Source of the DNA: Toxorhynchites rutilus septentrionalis
Lineage: Eukaryota; Arthropoda; Insecta; Diptera; Culicidae
NCBI RefSeq assembly: GCF_029784135.1
Contig: NC_073746.1
Location: 145,084,556-145,148,555 of the forward strand
Length of the DNA: 64,000 nt
Direction of reading: 5' to 3'
Below are positions 35,691 to 47,838 of this stretch, in pieces. The notes under the pieces are model-generated. The model searched no databases and had not been told where the DNA came from. It saw only the letters and a program-made list of their open reading frames with translations. The position numbers were made by a program, and so were the translations under genes. Positions within the stretch are counted from its first letter, which is position 1, and each line of letters begins with the position of its first letter.

Positions 35691-36259
35691 GTTATAATTT
35701 TTTGAGATCGATTCACTGATTAAATCAGTACCAAAGAATTGATCTTTGAAAAATCGAATACTCTTTTTCAAATTTAATATTCGTTCTATATAAGTGTTTC
35801 GTATTTCTATTTAAACATTAAAGGCATTTTATTTTAATTCTCAGCAAAAAATTAAAGCCCACAAAAATGGTATTTTCTAGGGCATTCATTTTGTACATCT
35901 TGTAATTATTTAATTAAATAAATTATTTGAAAACTATTATTAGAAATTCAACAACTGATAATCATCCAGTACTTTGCTGACAATAATCCCATAAAATTCA
36001 ACCGTGGCATTAGTCTGGGATTCAGTCGAAATCTTGGTAATAGTCTCAGTTCTAGAAAAGAATGCTTTCGCTGGACTTGATGTTACACATGAATATAACT
36101 TGTGACCAATTGTTTTGTAATGACCAAACTTGCAAAACTATTTCTACTAAATTTACGGCCACTAATTTGACAACCTTGAAAGGGACCCAATGTATATGAA
36201 ATTGGTCAGGTGGTTTTTGGTGAGATTCAAATCAATGTTCACTGAAAAACAAATACATA

Positions 36260-36405
36260 AAAAAATTCTACGATCAAATAGATCGGAAAGATCGAGAGGA
36301 AAAGATCGATTTTCGCGATTTTCGACGTACAAAAATCGATCCAAAAAATCGGAAATCGGAAAGGAAAAGATCGATCTTCTAAATATCGATCCAAGATCAC
36401 CCAAT
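36260..36405. repeat. Degenerate GATCGA/AAATCG repeat tract
   Basis: About 145 bp with many GATCG, AAATCG and ATCGAT words in irregular spacing, unlike flanking DNA. It looks like an eroded tandem repeat or satellite piece. The rest of 35691-37247 has nothing I can name. Confidence 0.5.
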
Positions 36406-37247
36406 CCTTATACAGCCATCCCATGTCAAACCGATATAGCGTTTTTCAGATTTTTTTGTGAAAAGTGTTAGTTTTGTTCCTTACCGCAAAGTATTACACC
36501 CGTTTTATTTTATTACGAAAGCCATTTTGAAGACATTTGACATCAAATTTTTGTTTTCGAAAACTCCGATTTCCTTTACCCTTGGTCCCTTGGCTAATTT
36601 TTCGGTTTTCAAAAAACTCAAACTTTGAGCGCTGTGCGACACTAGTAAATGATGTCCGAATGAGCTGATATTTTGCATAGGGTAGTTTTTCGTGGGAATC
36701 AACATTTTTAATCAAGTTCCCTTTGAAAATTCGAAATGGCCATTTTCATTGGCAATCTAATGACCACAGTGTGGCTGTTATGTTTCTAAATTTTTTACTT
36801 CGAGTTTCATCCACATATCGGTCTTGAGACCACTCAATTCCGCAGATAATCGGGACTCTTCCGTAAATTGTTCAACATTTTGTTTTTATCACACATTTGA
36901 CTTTCCAGCTTGTTTTTTTTTGTTAAGAAAAAAACAATGAGAGGACCACCGTTTGTAGTAGAACCACTCCACAATAAATTAATAACAACCATTTTTTTAA
37001 AGTTCATTCAAAAATTAAGAAAAAATAACTGAAAAGTAATATTCTCCAGTTGTATGGTATCGTTCGAAGCATTTCCACGAGCATCATGCGCCCGAAGTTA
37101 TGTAATCTCTTCACAACGATTGGTTTGGTTTTGTGCAATCTAATCACCACCAGTGTGCAGGGTTGCCATAATAAAATCTGTGTTTTTGGTATCAAAAAAT
37201 CTTTTTATCTTAGTTTTTTCTCAGAAAATCTGTATCGAAATCGTTTT

Positions 37248-38200
37248 AAAGGGCCTGGTTGGGTAAGGAAGTAAAAAGTGTCCCAAATCAAAACACTAGC
37301 TCTATGGAAAATATACAGGTCGGACTCGATTATATACAGACTCTATTATATTTGATTCGATTATATACAATTTTGGACTCGATTGTATACAGTTTGAATT
37401 TTTATTTACATATATCAAATAAAATGTAATATTTAGAAAGTTAAAGTGAAATTTAATTGGCTGTTATGAGCGGAGTAAAGTCGTGATTTTTCAAGATTTT
37501 GATTGAATTCGCACGAGGAATTGCTTTCAACGAAAATGCAGCGAAATCAAGGAAGATAGAAGTTTGGTGTCAAAGAACAAATTGTAGAGTGGATAGATGA
37601 CTTTAATTTGGTTTATAGAAACAAACAAGTTTATTATGGATTGTTGGGTTAAAATCAATAATAACACCTTCAAAAGCACAATTTCTTGAGTTTTTCACTT
37701 CCAATATGTTATTTAAATTCGCTAATTTAGATGTTTCCAACTATATCCTATACTAAATTTTCTCACGTTTCTAATGGAAGCATCAGAATCGTCCTACGTG
37801 GCGTACTTTTTGAAGTAGAGTCAGTTTAATGCATAAAATTCCCGGATTAATAAAGAAGTTCAATAACTCTATCATTGTTGAAATTCGACCATATGTGAAG
37901 AAGGATTTTTTTCATCAAATATGATTGTCTATCATCTCCTGAGAGATTCAAGATATTTTTTTTTGTTTTCATGTGAGAAAGATGTTCATCTTTTATATGC
38001 AAAAAACGAAAAATATATGCATAAAAACAAATTTAAAAATATTTTTTTGACTTGATTATATACAGAGAAAAGAAATCGGATACTTTATATAAACGAGTCC
38101 GTCCTGCATAAATTTATTTGGTACCCTATGCAATATTTTTCATAGAGCTGGTGATTTGGTTTTGGGACACTTTGTACTTCCTTACCCAGCCAGGCCCTTT
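37248..38200. mobile_element. Outer TIR element with about 65-bp ends
   Basis: The left end AAAGGGCCTGGTTGGGTAAG and the inverted right end AAAGGGCCTGGCTGGGTAAG stay similar for about 65 bp (to AGCTCTATG). Without the inner element (37316-38106) only about 160 bp remain, a palindromic MITE. TSD not resolved. Confidence 0.65.
37316..38106. mobile_element. Inner pogo-like TIR element (791 bp)
   Basis: Ends CAGGTCGGACTCGATTATAT and, inverted, CAGGACGGACTCGTTTATAT. Left flank is TA; right flank is CA, probably a mutated TA. The motif GGACTCGATTATATACA recurs twice inside the left end. About 37535-37600 encodes MQRNQGR, stop, KFGVKEQIVEWI, possibly a remnant DNA-binding N-terminus. It sits inside the outer element. 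Confidence 0.55.
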
Positions 38201-41150
38201 CGAGTTCCATTTTGAAGCATTATCTTAGCTTCAATATTATTGGCTGGCATAATTATTATGAATTTGACGAAATTTGAAATACTCGTTCACTGTGATTTAG
38301 TATGAAAAAGAAAAAAGTGTTATTTATTTATTGAAAAGCTAGCCGACGACACAGGCTTTTGCATCTTTTCGCCTGATTATGGAAAAGTTTATTCGCTCAT
38401 TTCTCCACACCTGATTATAAATCACTCTTGTATCTGCTTGGAATAATCATGGCGAAAAGAATGCAGTAAACAATCGTAAGATTGCACGATGAATCATTTT
38501 ACGCTCCCCGATCATCTTCATTCGGGACTGATAGAAAACATAACAAAACAAAGAGTGGAAAACAACATTCAATGAATGAATATTCCTTTGGAATAATCGC
38601 ACGAAACAAAATAACAAGTGAGTCAAAATAGATTGAATCTGCGTGCATGTATGATTTAATTTTCCCTTGTACTCTTTTCCTTGTCAACATTCAAGTGCAC
38701 ATGAAATCCACCTTCCCGCTCATCAATAACTTGCGTTAATATGGTCTTTTGCGTTGGCATACTAGAAACAAAAAAAAATGTCATTGCAATAGTGCACAGG
38801 AAACAACTCGATTTCAACTATCTACCTATATTTTACTGCCACGATCGAGGCTCAATGATTGCTATTTGAGTGAAAAACGAATGATTTTACAGAGACACTC
38901 GCTGGCGCAAGCAACAGTTTCCAGTTTGTTTATATCACCATCATTCCGAGAGGCAAATGAGGGAATGCAAAAATTTCTGAGAATAGATGAGGGAAATCGA
39001 GACAGTATTTTTCCGTTATAATCGAGAATGAACTTTACGAAAGGATAGGTGAATGTTTTCTGTCTCAAATAAAGTGAGGCATAAACGGAAAATAGTAGGA
39101 TGAGTTTTATCTGTGAATGAGTATTGCTGAACGAATTTCGATGCACTTGCATATGAATGCCAAAATGACTCTCATCCAGACTGATTCGAATGTTATACGA
39201 ATAAAATTGGTGAGATGGGAAAAAAATATTATTGAGGTCAATCCATAACTAATATTGGATCGCTATTTTGAAAAATCTGTAAATCTGTATGAAAACCCGA
39301 AAAATCTGTAATCTGTAACTACAAATTCTTGGTTGCAAAAAGTCTGAAGATCTGTATAAATACAGATTATTCTGTAGATATGGCGAGCCTGCCAGTGTGG
39401 TTAAACGTTGTAGGTGAAATGGTTAATTTGTGGTGATGTAACTGCAGTAGACATGGGAGATAAAATCCAAAACTCCAAACCAAGGCGCTTATATCAATGT
39501 ATAACAGGTGAAGCAACATCATCATTTCAATAAGAAGGGGATTACGGTTTGTGGAGCGGGGGTTGTTTGTTTCGTTATTGCTAGGATACGCCATTATTGC
39601 ATATTCACATGCGAGAGTAGTGGAAATCAGAATGAAATTCTACAAAATCATCCCTTCTTTTTCACATAAATTCGCAAAAGTCGAACATAGTAGGCATCGT
39701 TCGAAAGAGCGTCGTAGCAGTTTGTAGAGAGCCGCCGGTAGCGTTCTGATGCTGTTTGTAAACAATACCGACAGCAATTCCAATATGGCTGAAAGTGCAT
39801 TTCATATGATTGTTTCACCCAAAGTACGTGGAATAAGAAGGTAGTCTACTCCCTGCTTTGTTCAAGTGTGGTAGGCAAAGGAAAAAAGCAAGAAATAGTA
39901 ATAAACCATCGATCGAATCCAAATAAATTTGAACATTTTTTAATTTTTCAAATTATAATACAAGAACTGTCTCCAAAAATGTTTCGAAATGATGAAATAG
40001 CAGTTTACTTAATTATTTTAATATTTAAAACTGTAAAATTATCGCACCTGTACTATAAAAATAATGCAATCCGATAAACAAATGTGTTGAGAGGTTATAT
40101 CGAAGCAGTGTCGTTCCCGTTCCCGATCCATGGAGCGAATGCATGGGATAGCTGAAAATATCTCCGATTAGTTTATCTCATTCGAAATTATTCTGTTCCG
40201 GCATCGCGGGACGTGGTACTTCAACATTTCGCTGAAGTAAACAAAACCTGTTCAGTATGAAATCTATAAAAAACCACATGAAAACTTACTTGCACTGAAA
40301 AAGCGGTATATTATCGTGTTTACCGTCGGCACGACTTGCGATTTTGTCTCTTTCCAGGATTTTTGGAACTTTTAAAATCAAGAAATATTGAAAAAACTTC
40401 AGTACTTCGAACTAATTGAGGATTTGTTATTACTAACTTTGTTGTGTGTGTAACACATGCGCTCTCCGTGTGTATGCACAGGAGATATCCCTTACCTTCT
40501 ATTCTATGTACTTTGTGTTTCACCTGGTATATATGGAGGCGCCTTGCTCCAAACCATTTCACCCTGAAGAAACATTTCGGAAACATTTCATATTTAGGAA
40601 ATATTTCACTGTGCAGACGTTACGAACTTTATGTGTTACCGGTGTTACATTGGTAACCGATGTTAACATTGTTTCCGGTGTTACATTTTTGTATTTTTGA
40701 ATTGTTCGACACAGTATTCGGTTTCAACAAGTTGAACACAGCGAAATATCTCAAAAGCTCATGCTCGAACGATTTTAATGGAATGGTCGAATTCAGATTT
40801 TGAGAAATCTTACTTTGTACTTACATTGATAGAATTTATTCATCAAACTTATAAACTTATGACGTTTTATATTTGCTTTATGTGTATAGCTGGAGTAGTT
40901 AGCAAAACACACAAAAAACGTAATATGGTATAGACTGAATCAAGAATGATGGTATAATACCAGTATCGGCCCCAGCTCCCAAAGATATTTATTGTATAAG
41001 AAGAAAATAGTCAGAAATTCAGCTAGAAAGTAGTCGCATTTTATAACACATCCGAAAACAAAGCCATATAATTTTTTATTTCCACACTTTGTCAGTGATT
41101 AAAAAAATTTCGGATGAACTAGTCATCCAATCTTCTACCGACCAAAGAAA
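38201..41150. other. No gene assigned
   Basis: AT-rich sequence. About 39280-39370 repeats AATCTGTA-type words, as does 37165-37230. At 40638-40690 GGTGTTACATT-like words recur with GTAACC palindromes. None has defined ends or coding capacity. Confidence 0.35.
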
Positions 41151-41156
41151 GAGCTG

Positions 41157-41190
41157 TGAAAAAACGCTGTAGAAAATTACCTAGTCGAAA
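41157..41190 (-). repeat. DD37E TIR fragment
   Basis: TGAAAAAACGCTGTAGAAAA and TTACCTAGTCG are the complement of the 3' end of the 6566-7291 relic (7237-7258). Only about 34 bp persist. Confidence 0.5.
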
Positions 41191-41657
41191 TTTATTTTTC
41201 GTTATCACATACACGTTTTCTTACTAAGCGCACGTTTATGGGTCCAATCGCAGAACTGTTCATTGATTGATCCCCTAATCTACCCTTTAAAATTACTTTT
41301 ACTATAAAATTCCTAGTACTTCTACCAAAACTCGTCATTATAATATCAAATTATTTTCAGACACAATTCTCGTTCAAGATTCTTCAACCACTTGCAAATA
41401 ACATGTTTCTCCGTTACATGGAATAAATGTTTGATACAGAAAAAATGATAAAAATAAAGAAAGCCCAAAATCGGATAATTCCTTGCACGAGTTTTGCTCT
41501 TATCAACACATTCGAACGAAGATCAATTTCGTTAGCGCAAACATAAAATAGACTAACAACGCATGTCAATATGTATTTGTAGAACATATGCGAATTTAAT
41601 TTTTTCGAATTTTCCCATTTTGCTTCTGAGTTTTCCGAAAGTTTTCAATTATCATGT

Positions 41658-42715
41658 TTGGTTAGAATATGTTCGATTGAAATATGTGTATTATTTTTAT
41701 GGAACCCCCATCCCATTCCAGAGGAGGGAGGGGTGTCATACCATCCTAGAAACATTTCTCGTACCCAAAAATCCTCACATTCCAAATTTGGCTCCATTTG
41801 CTTGATTAGTTCTCGAGTTATGCAGAAGTTTGTGTTTCATTTGTATGGCAGGCCCCATGCCCTTAGAAAGGGGGTAGGTGTGTCAAGTAACCATAGAAAG
41901 ATTTATTGCTCCTTTAAACCTCCATATGCAAATTTTAGTTCAATTTGCAAGTTTGATTCCATTTGCTTGATTAGTTCTCGAATTATTCAGCAACCCCCCT
42001 TCTCCTGTAGAGAGTGGGAGGAGTGTCAAACCACCTTAGAAACATTTCATGCCTCCTAAAATCTTCACATGCCAAATTTGTTTCTGTTTGCTTAATTAGT
42101 TCTTGAGTTAGGCAGACATTTATGCTTCATTTGTATAACAGACTGCAGAAATTTGTGTTTCATTTGTATGGTAGCACCCCCTTAGAGAGGGGGGAGAAAT
42201 GTCTAACCACCATAGTAACATTTATTGCACATTAAAACCTCCACATGCCAAATTTGGTTTCGTTTGCTTGATTAACCCTTTACCGCCCAAGTTTTTTATT
42301 TATCTAAAAAAAACTACTCCACTTTTATCTCTAATTTCCGACTTTCAACATAAAATACTCCTAGAAGAAAGCTGCCAGCATAAAAACAATATGTATGTGT
42401 GATAGATGAAAATATCCTAAAGATGTTTTAGTGGGGGTGAACATTGAAAATAATGTCTGAATAATTTGAAAAGAAAATCCACAAAGCCCGTCTAAAGGCG
42501 GACTTGGGCTGTAGAGGGTTAATTCTCGAGTGATGCTGAAATTCGTATTTCATTGTTATGGCAGCCCCTCCTTAGAGAGGGGAGAGGGGTCTCGAACTAT
42601 CATAAGAACCTTCCCCGATCCCAAAAACCCCTACATACCAATTTTCTTGTCGATATCGGTTCAGTAGTTTCCGAGTCCATGAGAATCAGACAGACAAACA
42701 GAAATCTATTTTTTT
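41658..42715 (+). mobile_element. RTE-like non-LTR 3' tail with about 180-bp repeat units
   Basis: Five diverged units repeat AGAGAGGGGGGAG..GTGTC, CCACCATAGAAACATTTATT, CCTCCACATGCCAAATTTGG, TTTGCTTGATTAGTTCTCGA and TTTGTGTTTCATTTGTATGG. The series ends CGATATCGGTTCAGTAGTTT...CAGACAGACAAACAGAAATC and a T-rich stretch. Tails of this type end insect RTE-like LINEs (recall-based). No RT ORF is present, so this is a 5'-truncated copy. Unit 4 carries a TTAA MITE. Confidence 0.6.
42276..42518. mobile_element. 243-bp TTAA MITE inside the RTE-like tail
   Basis: Ends CCCTTTACCGCCCAAGT and ACTTGGGCTGTAGAGGG, with TTAA on both sides (42272-42275, 42519-42522). Excision restores GATTAATTCTCGAG, matching the neighbouring repeat units apart from one base. 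No ORF. Confidence 0.8.
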
Positions 42716-43203
42716 TATCCCATTTATTTATTAGGCTCATTAGCATTTAGCTGTAACAGAGCCGGGTTTAATCGTGTACATGTACATATGTTTTTATGTT
42801 TCTATGAATTGTGAATTACACAGTAGTTAGTAGTAGCCATTTAGGCGTTAAGTTTTCTGTTCCATTACATTATGGTAAATTACACAGTAGTAGCCATTTA
42901 GGCGTAAGGGTATTCTTTCTGTTCATCCATTGTTCAGCAGACCGGACAGCGGAGACAGTTGATATTGATCATTGTTGAGTTATTTATAGAACAGCAGCCC
43001 GATGTTTCTTGCAGAGCAGAGCAGTTGTATGGATGAATCGATCTTTGTTCCACCGTGGATCGATTTCCATCGCTGATGATGGTTGCGTGGACGTAGTTAT
43101 TCTATAACAACACAAAGATGGTCAATTGAGGGCCCTGAGTTTGAACTCACGATCGATCGCTTGGTAAGCGAACGCGTAACCAAGTGGCTACGAAGACCCC
43201 CTC
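42716..43203 (-). mobile_element. tRNA-derived SINE, family C, with about 12-bp TSD
   Basis: The minus-strand head GTAGCCACTTGGTTACGCG / GTGAGTTCAAACTCAGGG is tRNA-like. The body has two CTTACGCCTAAATGGCTACT units and the 3' end is GAGCCTAATAAATAAATGGG. Flanks AAATCTATTTTT (42702-42713) and AAATCCATTTTT (43205-43216) are the target duplication with one mismatch, lying in the T-rich end of the RTE-like tail. Confidence 0.75.
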
Positions 43204-43514
43204 AAAATCCATTTTTATATTTATAGATTTATTTATTTATAGAAATTCAAATCACTGTAGCGTAGAGATATATCCTTTTCTTGTACTACATTTAGTTATA
43301 ATTCATTGAGCTGAATAGTTTCACTTCACTTCTTTATAATAATTAATCTTAATCTAGAGTTTCAATTGAATTTGTTGATCCTTCTGTTGAACCATTTAAC
43401 ATATTCCCGATGAAATCCACCCACTCGCTTCCGTAGTGCCTGTTCATAATAGTCCAGTATTTTTCTATGGGCCTCACCTTACGTATATTACGTAACGCAT
43501 AATATTACGTACGA

Positions 43515-44294
43515 ATCTCTGTGACATCGTTGTGGACAATTTTGCGAAAAGATCTTGGCCTATATCCTTACAAGATTAAATTGACGCAAGAACTGAAGCC
43601 GCTTGACCACCAGAAGCGTCGTATGTTCGTGAATCGGTCTGAGCAACAACTTGGAAATGATCCGGATGTCCATCGAAAAATCATCTTCAGCGATAAGGCT
43701 CATTTCTGGCTGAACTGCTTCGTCAATAAGCAAAATATGCGTTATTGGTCAGGCAGGAATCTACACGTACTCCATGAGTCACCATTGCATTCCGAATAAA
43801 ATACGGTTTGGTGCGGTTTATGGTCCGGCGGCGTAATTGGACCGTACTTCTTCCGTGATTATCAAGACCGGCACGTTACTGTGAATGGGAATCGCTACCA
43901 TTCAATGATAACCGAATATTTTTGGTCCGAATTGGATGATATGGATATGGACAAACTGTGGTTTCAATAGGACGGCGCCACAAGCCACACATCGAATTTA
44001 ACAATTGATTTATTAAAAAACCAAGTTTCATGTTCATGAAATGGCCCAGTCAATTGGCCACCTCGGTCGTACGATTTGACGCCTTTAGACTATTTTCTGT
44101 GGGGCTACGTCAAGTCTATGGTCTATGCCAACAAGCCAGCGATGATTGATGAACTTCATACGAATATCGAACGTGAAATTGCAGCAGTATCGACCGATTT
44201 ATGCTTGAAAACCGTCGAAAATTGGGTTCAGCGTCTGAACTTCTGCAAGCGTACCCGTGGTGGCCATGCAAAAGAAATCGAGTTCCATACATAA
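43515..44294 (+). pseudogene. DD41D (rosa-like) mariner transposase relic
   Basis: One frame is interrupted by three in-frame stops. Motifs: IIFSDKAHFWLNCFVNKQN (first Asp), NTVWCGLWSGGVIGPYFF, WFQ-stop-DGATSH (second Asp), VNWPPRSYDLTPLDYFLWGY (third Asp) and RGGHAKEIEF. At least one stop (TGA before NGPVNW) is a CGA decay. The N-terminus is missing. It is the same family as 47839-49490. TIRs not found. Confidence 0.8.
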
Positions 44295-44299
44295 TGGCA

Positions 44300-46182
44300 T
44301 CAAATGTACTTTCACATGAATAAAGAATTTCATTGAATTCCAAATATAAAAAAATGCATACGAACACATTTAAATATATATTATACCAGTACTGGGTCTC
44401 ATTCTAAAAAAAATTTAATCTAGAAATATAGTTTGTTTTTGTACCGCGCAACACTGTTAAAATTCTGAAATCACACATGTCTAGAAAAGGTGTCGGAGTA
44501 CATCCCAGTACGAATTAAAGTAGTACTGAATCTTTTATTGAATTTTGACTGAATTTATTGAATTGAATTGTGGACTTCACGTATTAATCACCTAAAACGC
44601 AAGCGTGGTCAACATTCACATGAAAAATCTTTAAAAATAAAAGACAATTGTTGGTCTATGACCCCCAATAATATTTGTTTACACTTCTCCTGTGTTTTTT
44701 TTTCTGTAGATTGAAACCCAAACGCTTACAAAATCACCCTCTATTGCATCCACAATATAGACGAATGACAACTTAGAATTATGATCACTGCACTCATTAT
44801 AACATTTATAATATTTTTACATCTATAGGGGTATGATTCATAATTCGACTATTTTTTCAGAGAAACTGAATCTCAAGCGTTGAAAAGTGCTTATTAGACA
44901 CGTACTCGCACAATAGCAAAATGTTATTTTATCTTTAAATCCATGCTTTTTGGTTTCGAAACAAGTTTTTGCCGAATTTTCTAACGTAAAATGAATGACA
45001 AACAACTCTCGGAAACCTTGAACTAAACTAGTATTAAATGGACCGGGCCAGCATAATGTCCTGCTTCGAGTAACGGAATTTTTAATGACCTCCAGTTTTT
45101 ACTCCGTTACTGGTTACCATAATCTTAGCATCTATTAGGCATCTTTCACAGTTCCTCAAAATATGGGAGAAATCATGGAACTATTGGCCGCCGAGAACCA
45201 GTTTCCCGAGATAACCGTCAACCGGACCAGCATCTTCGCAGCTAGACGTTCCCAAATGTTGCGTGACCTTAGCGGTCAACGGACGGGTTTTTCGGACACG
45301 GCCGGAGATGAGAAATTTTCTCATCGTATCAACTCTTCAGTGCTCATTACCCACATGTACTGCATCGAAATCTCCCCATCCTCTCGGCGGAAGAACCGAA
45401 AGATCCGAAAATAAGAAGTCACAAAACTGGATTCTGTGTCCATGCATCGCCACCAACTCGAGCAACATCCTCCCTGTCCGAGAGCTAGCCTAAAAGTTTC
45501 CTGCGCTGATGATGATGTCCAGCACCGAAAAATATCTCCCGTCACCCCTCAAAATTCAAACGACGTCTTCTGCTGCTGCTGCTGCTCTTACGCACGGGCA
45601 AACAGATGCTTTCCCCTAAAAGAGGCGATATGTTTATGTGATCGGCCGGGGATGATGACCGGAGAAAAATGTTTGCCCCTTCGGCTTGGGAGACGAAAGT
45701 TAGTTCGTTCCGAAGATGTGTTTTCTTCGCTGCGCATTGTATAGTAGGATTTGTTTGATCCTAGTCAATCGGTAGAGTCGTTAATTTCGAAACAACATTG
45801 GGTGTAACAAGTGTAATTTGACGGGTATCTAAGAATTATCAAAAGTATTTTATATTGCGTATAGTTTTCGTGGGAAATAAGTATTTTGAATCGATATTAT
45901 TCAATCGTTAATATGCGAGTGACAGAGGATTTTATATTTTCAACGTTCGTAAAAGAAGTAAACTTTCTCTGATACAACCGATTTTCGCTTGGAATTGTTA
46001 CGAAATTAGGGACGATGATCTCTTAATATTAGTTTTCGACGTTTCAAAATCGGCACATTTACAGTTCCATATCTCTGCTACAGTTCGATACTTTTTATCA
46101 CGACAGAAACAATTACAGAAACAGAAACAATAATGATTAGTAGAACATTCACCACGACGTATCAGAAGAATATACCCTCATA
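44300..46182. other. Mostly unassigned; GC-richer open patch 45163-45740
   Basis: At 45163 an ATG opens 83 codons (MGEIMELLAAENQFPEITVN at the start) in sequence clearly GC-richer than its flanks, followed by (CTG)5 near 45571. No family recognised and no splice pattern could be fixed. It could be a 5' exon or promoter region of a plus-strand gene. The remainder is AT-rich without features. Confidence 0.3.
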
Positions 46183-47786
46183 CAGTGGTAGACATTCGTT
46201 TAGCCGCACCCTATTTTTCCTCAATATTTTTAAAAATAAGTCAATTCTTTGTACAGTTTTGTTCATAAAGACCATTATTGTTTATTTTCATCGCGCCCAT
46301 TCTAAAAATAAGTATAAATTCACTTTTTGTTTTCTAAGTAATTCAAATATGTGGAATCAGGGTGGACATTCGTTTGGCCGCATCCAAAAATTTCCATAAA
46401 AGAAAATTTGTGCGGCAAATTTCGAGTCCAATCGGTAGTTAATATTTAGTATGTCCACCTCCATTTTGGATCTCTTTGAAAACTCAATTTGACATCGAGT
46501 CAGACAGCTTTCAAAGTGTTGCCATATTGATTATAGCCCAACATTCCTGAATTACTGCCTTGAGACTGGAAATGTTGTCAAATTGTCATCCGCTTGCATA
46601 GACCATCTCGGCCAAGATTCTCCATAGGTTCTCTATGGGATTGCAATCGACTGCAAGCAGGCCATTCAAGAAGCGGAATGTCCTTCTCGGCAAACCATGC
46701 CTTTGATTGCTTGGAAACGTGGATCTATGCATAATCCTGCTGAAAAAAACAATATCCTCGGTGGCGTTATTCTCAATATGGCCAATCAAAACGTCCTACA
46801 GTAATTGAAGATACTTTTCGGAGTTCATTCGGGTGAAAATGAAACAAATGGGAAGCTTGCTGTGATAGGAAACGGCTTCGCTTCGATCTCACGACATGCC
46901 GTTGACTTAAATTCTACCAATAGCAACTGTAACAGTCCGGACCATCCAAATTGAACTTTTTTCGCCGGAAAATACAACATTTCTCCATTCTAGTTTCCAT
47001 TCCATGTATTGCCGGGCGAAAATGAGATGGTTCTGCTTATGGGTGGCGGTTAGTTTCGGCTTCCCTTGAAGTTTTTTCCACATGATGTTTGGTGACTCGT
47101 TCAAGATGCGCGCAATATGCCTCTTCGTTACTGGAACAACCGATTCTGCCTTAATGTATGAGCAGGACATCGTTTCCTGGTTGCTTCGTGTCTTATTCGA
47201 CCTTTAAGACGGAAAGTAACTTTGGTGTTCCCATTTGTTGATCGTTATATCCCATATTTCTGGCATTATTTAGAGAAATTCCGTACCACTTTCTCAGATC
47301 GACCAATTTTTGTTACGGTCGAGCGATTAGAAAAGTTTTGTTCACTAAATATCTTTATTATTTTCCGCCCCTCTTCCGTCAATAGAATACCTTTCGTCAT
47401 TCCTTTAAATTCTACGTAAATCACTAATCTGACCAACTTCTTACATTGCACATCTAATATTTATCTTGTAAATTGAACATTACCAAGTATTTTTTTCAAA
47501 AAACACAGATACAGGCTTGGTGATTATGTGAAAACTCGATTTTTATGCCCTCCGGCTAAACGTATGTCTCGGGAAAAAACGAAGTTTGAATGTTTATATC
47601 ACCGATGCCGCCTTGTGTGTGTGTGTGTGTGTGTGTGTGTGATTGTGACGCACGTCCTTTCAATAAAATTGACTTAAATATACTACCACTACAGCAAATA
47701 AGTATCCCGATAAAAATAACATTTCTAGTTGTTTTGTAAGTGTTTCAAGTTTTTTTCAAGTGCGGCTAAACGAATGTCTATCACTG
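46183..47786 (-). mobile_element. Tc1-like transposon with long bipartite TIRs (1604 bp), decayed
   Basis: Outer ends CAGTGGTAGACATTCGTTTA and, inverted, CAGTGATAGACATTCGTTTA, flanked by TA (46181-46182, 47787-47788). The ACATTCGTTTAGCCGCA word is repeated inside each end (46364, 47550), an IR/DR arrangement known from Tc3- and Paris-like elements. Broken minus-strand transposase: MTKGILLTEEGRKIIKIFSE with IGRSEKVVRNF, then ARILNESPNIMWKKL, NVVFSGEK and CNPIENLWRIL. Not functional. Confidence 0.85.
47614..47641. repeat. (TG)14 microsatellite
   Basis: Uninterrupted TG dinucleotides inside the 5' region of the Tc1-like element; likely length-variable. Confidence 0.95.
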
Positions 47787-47838
47787 TAGAAGCATACATA
47801 GAGAAAATCTGCATTATTCAAATATATTGCTGGTTGTA

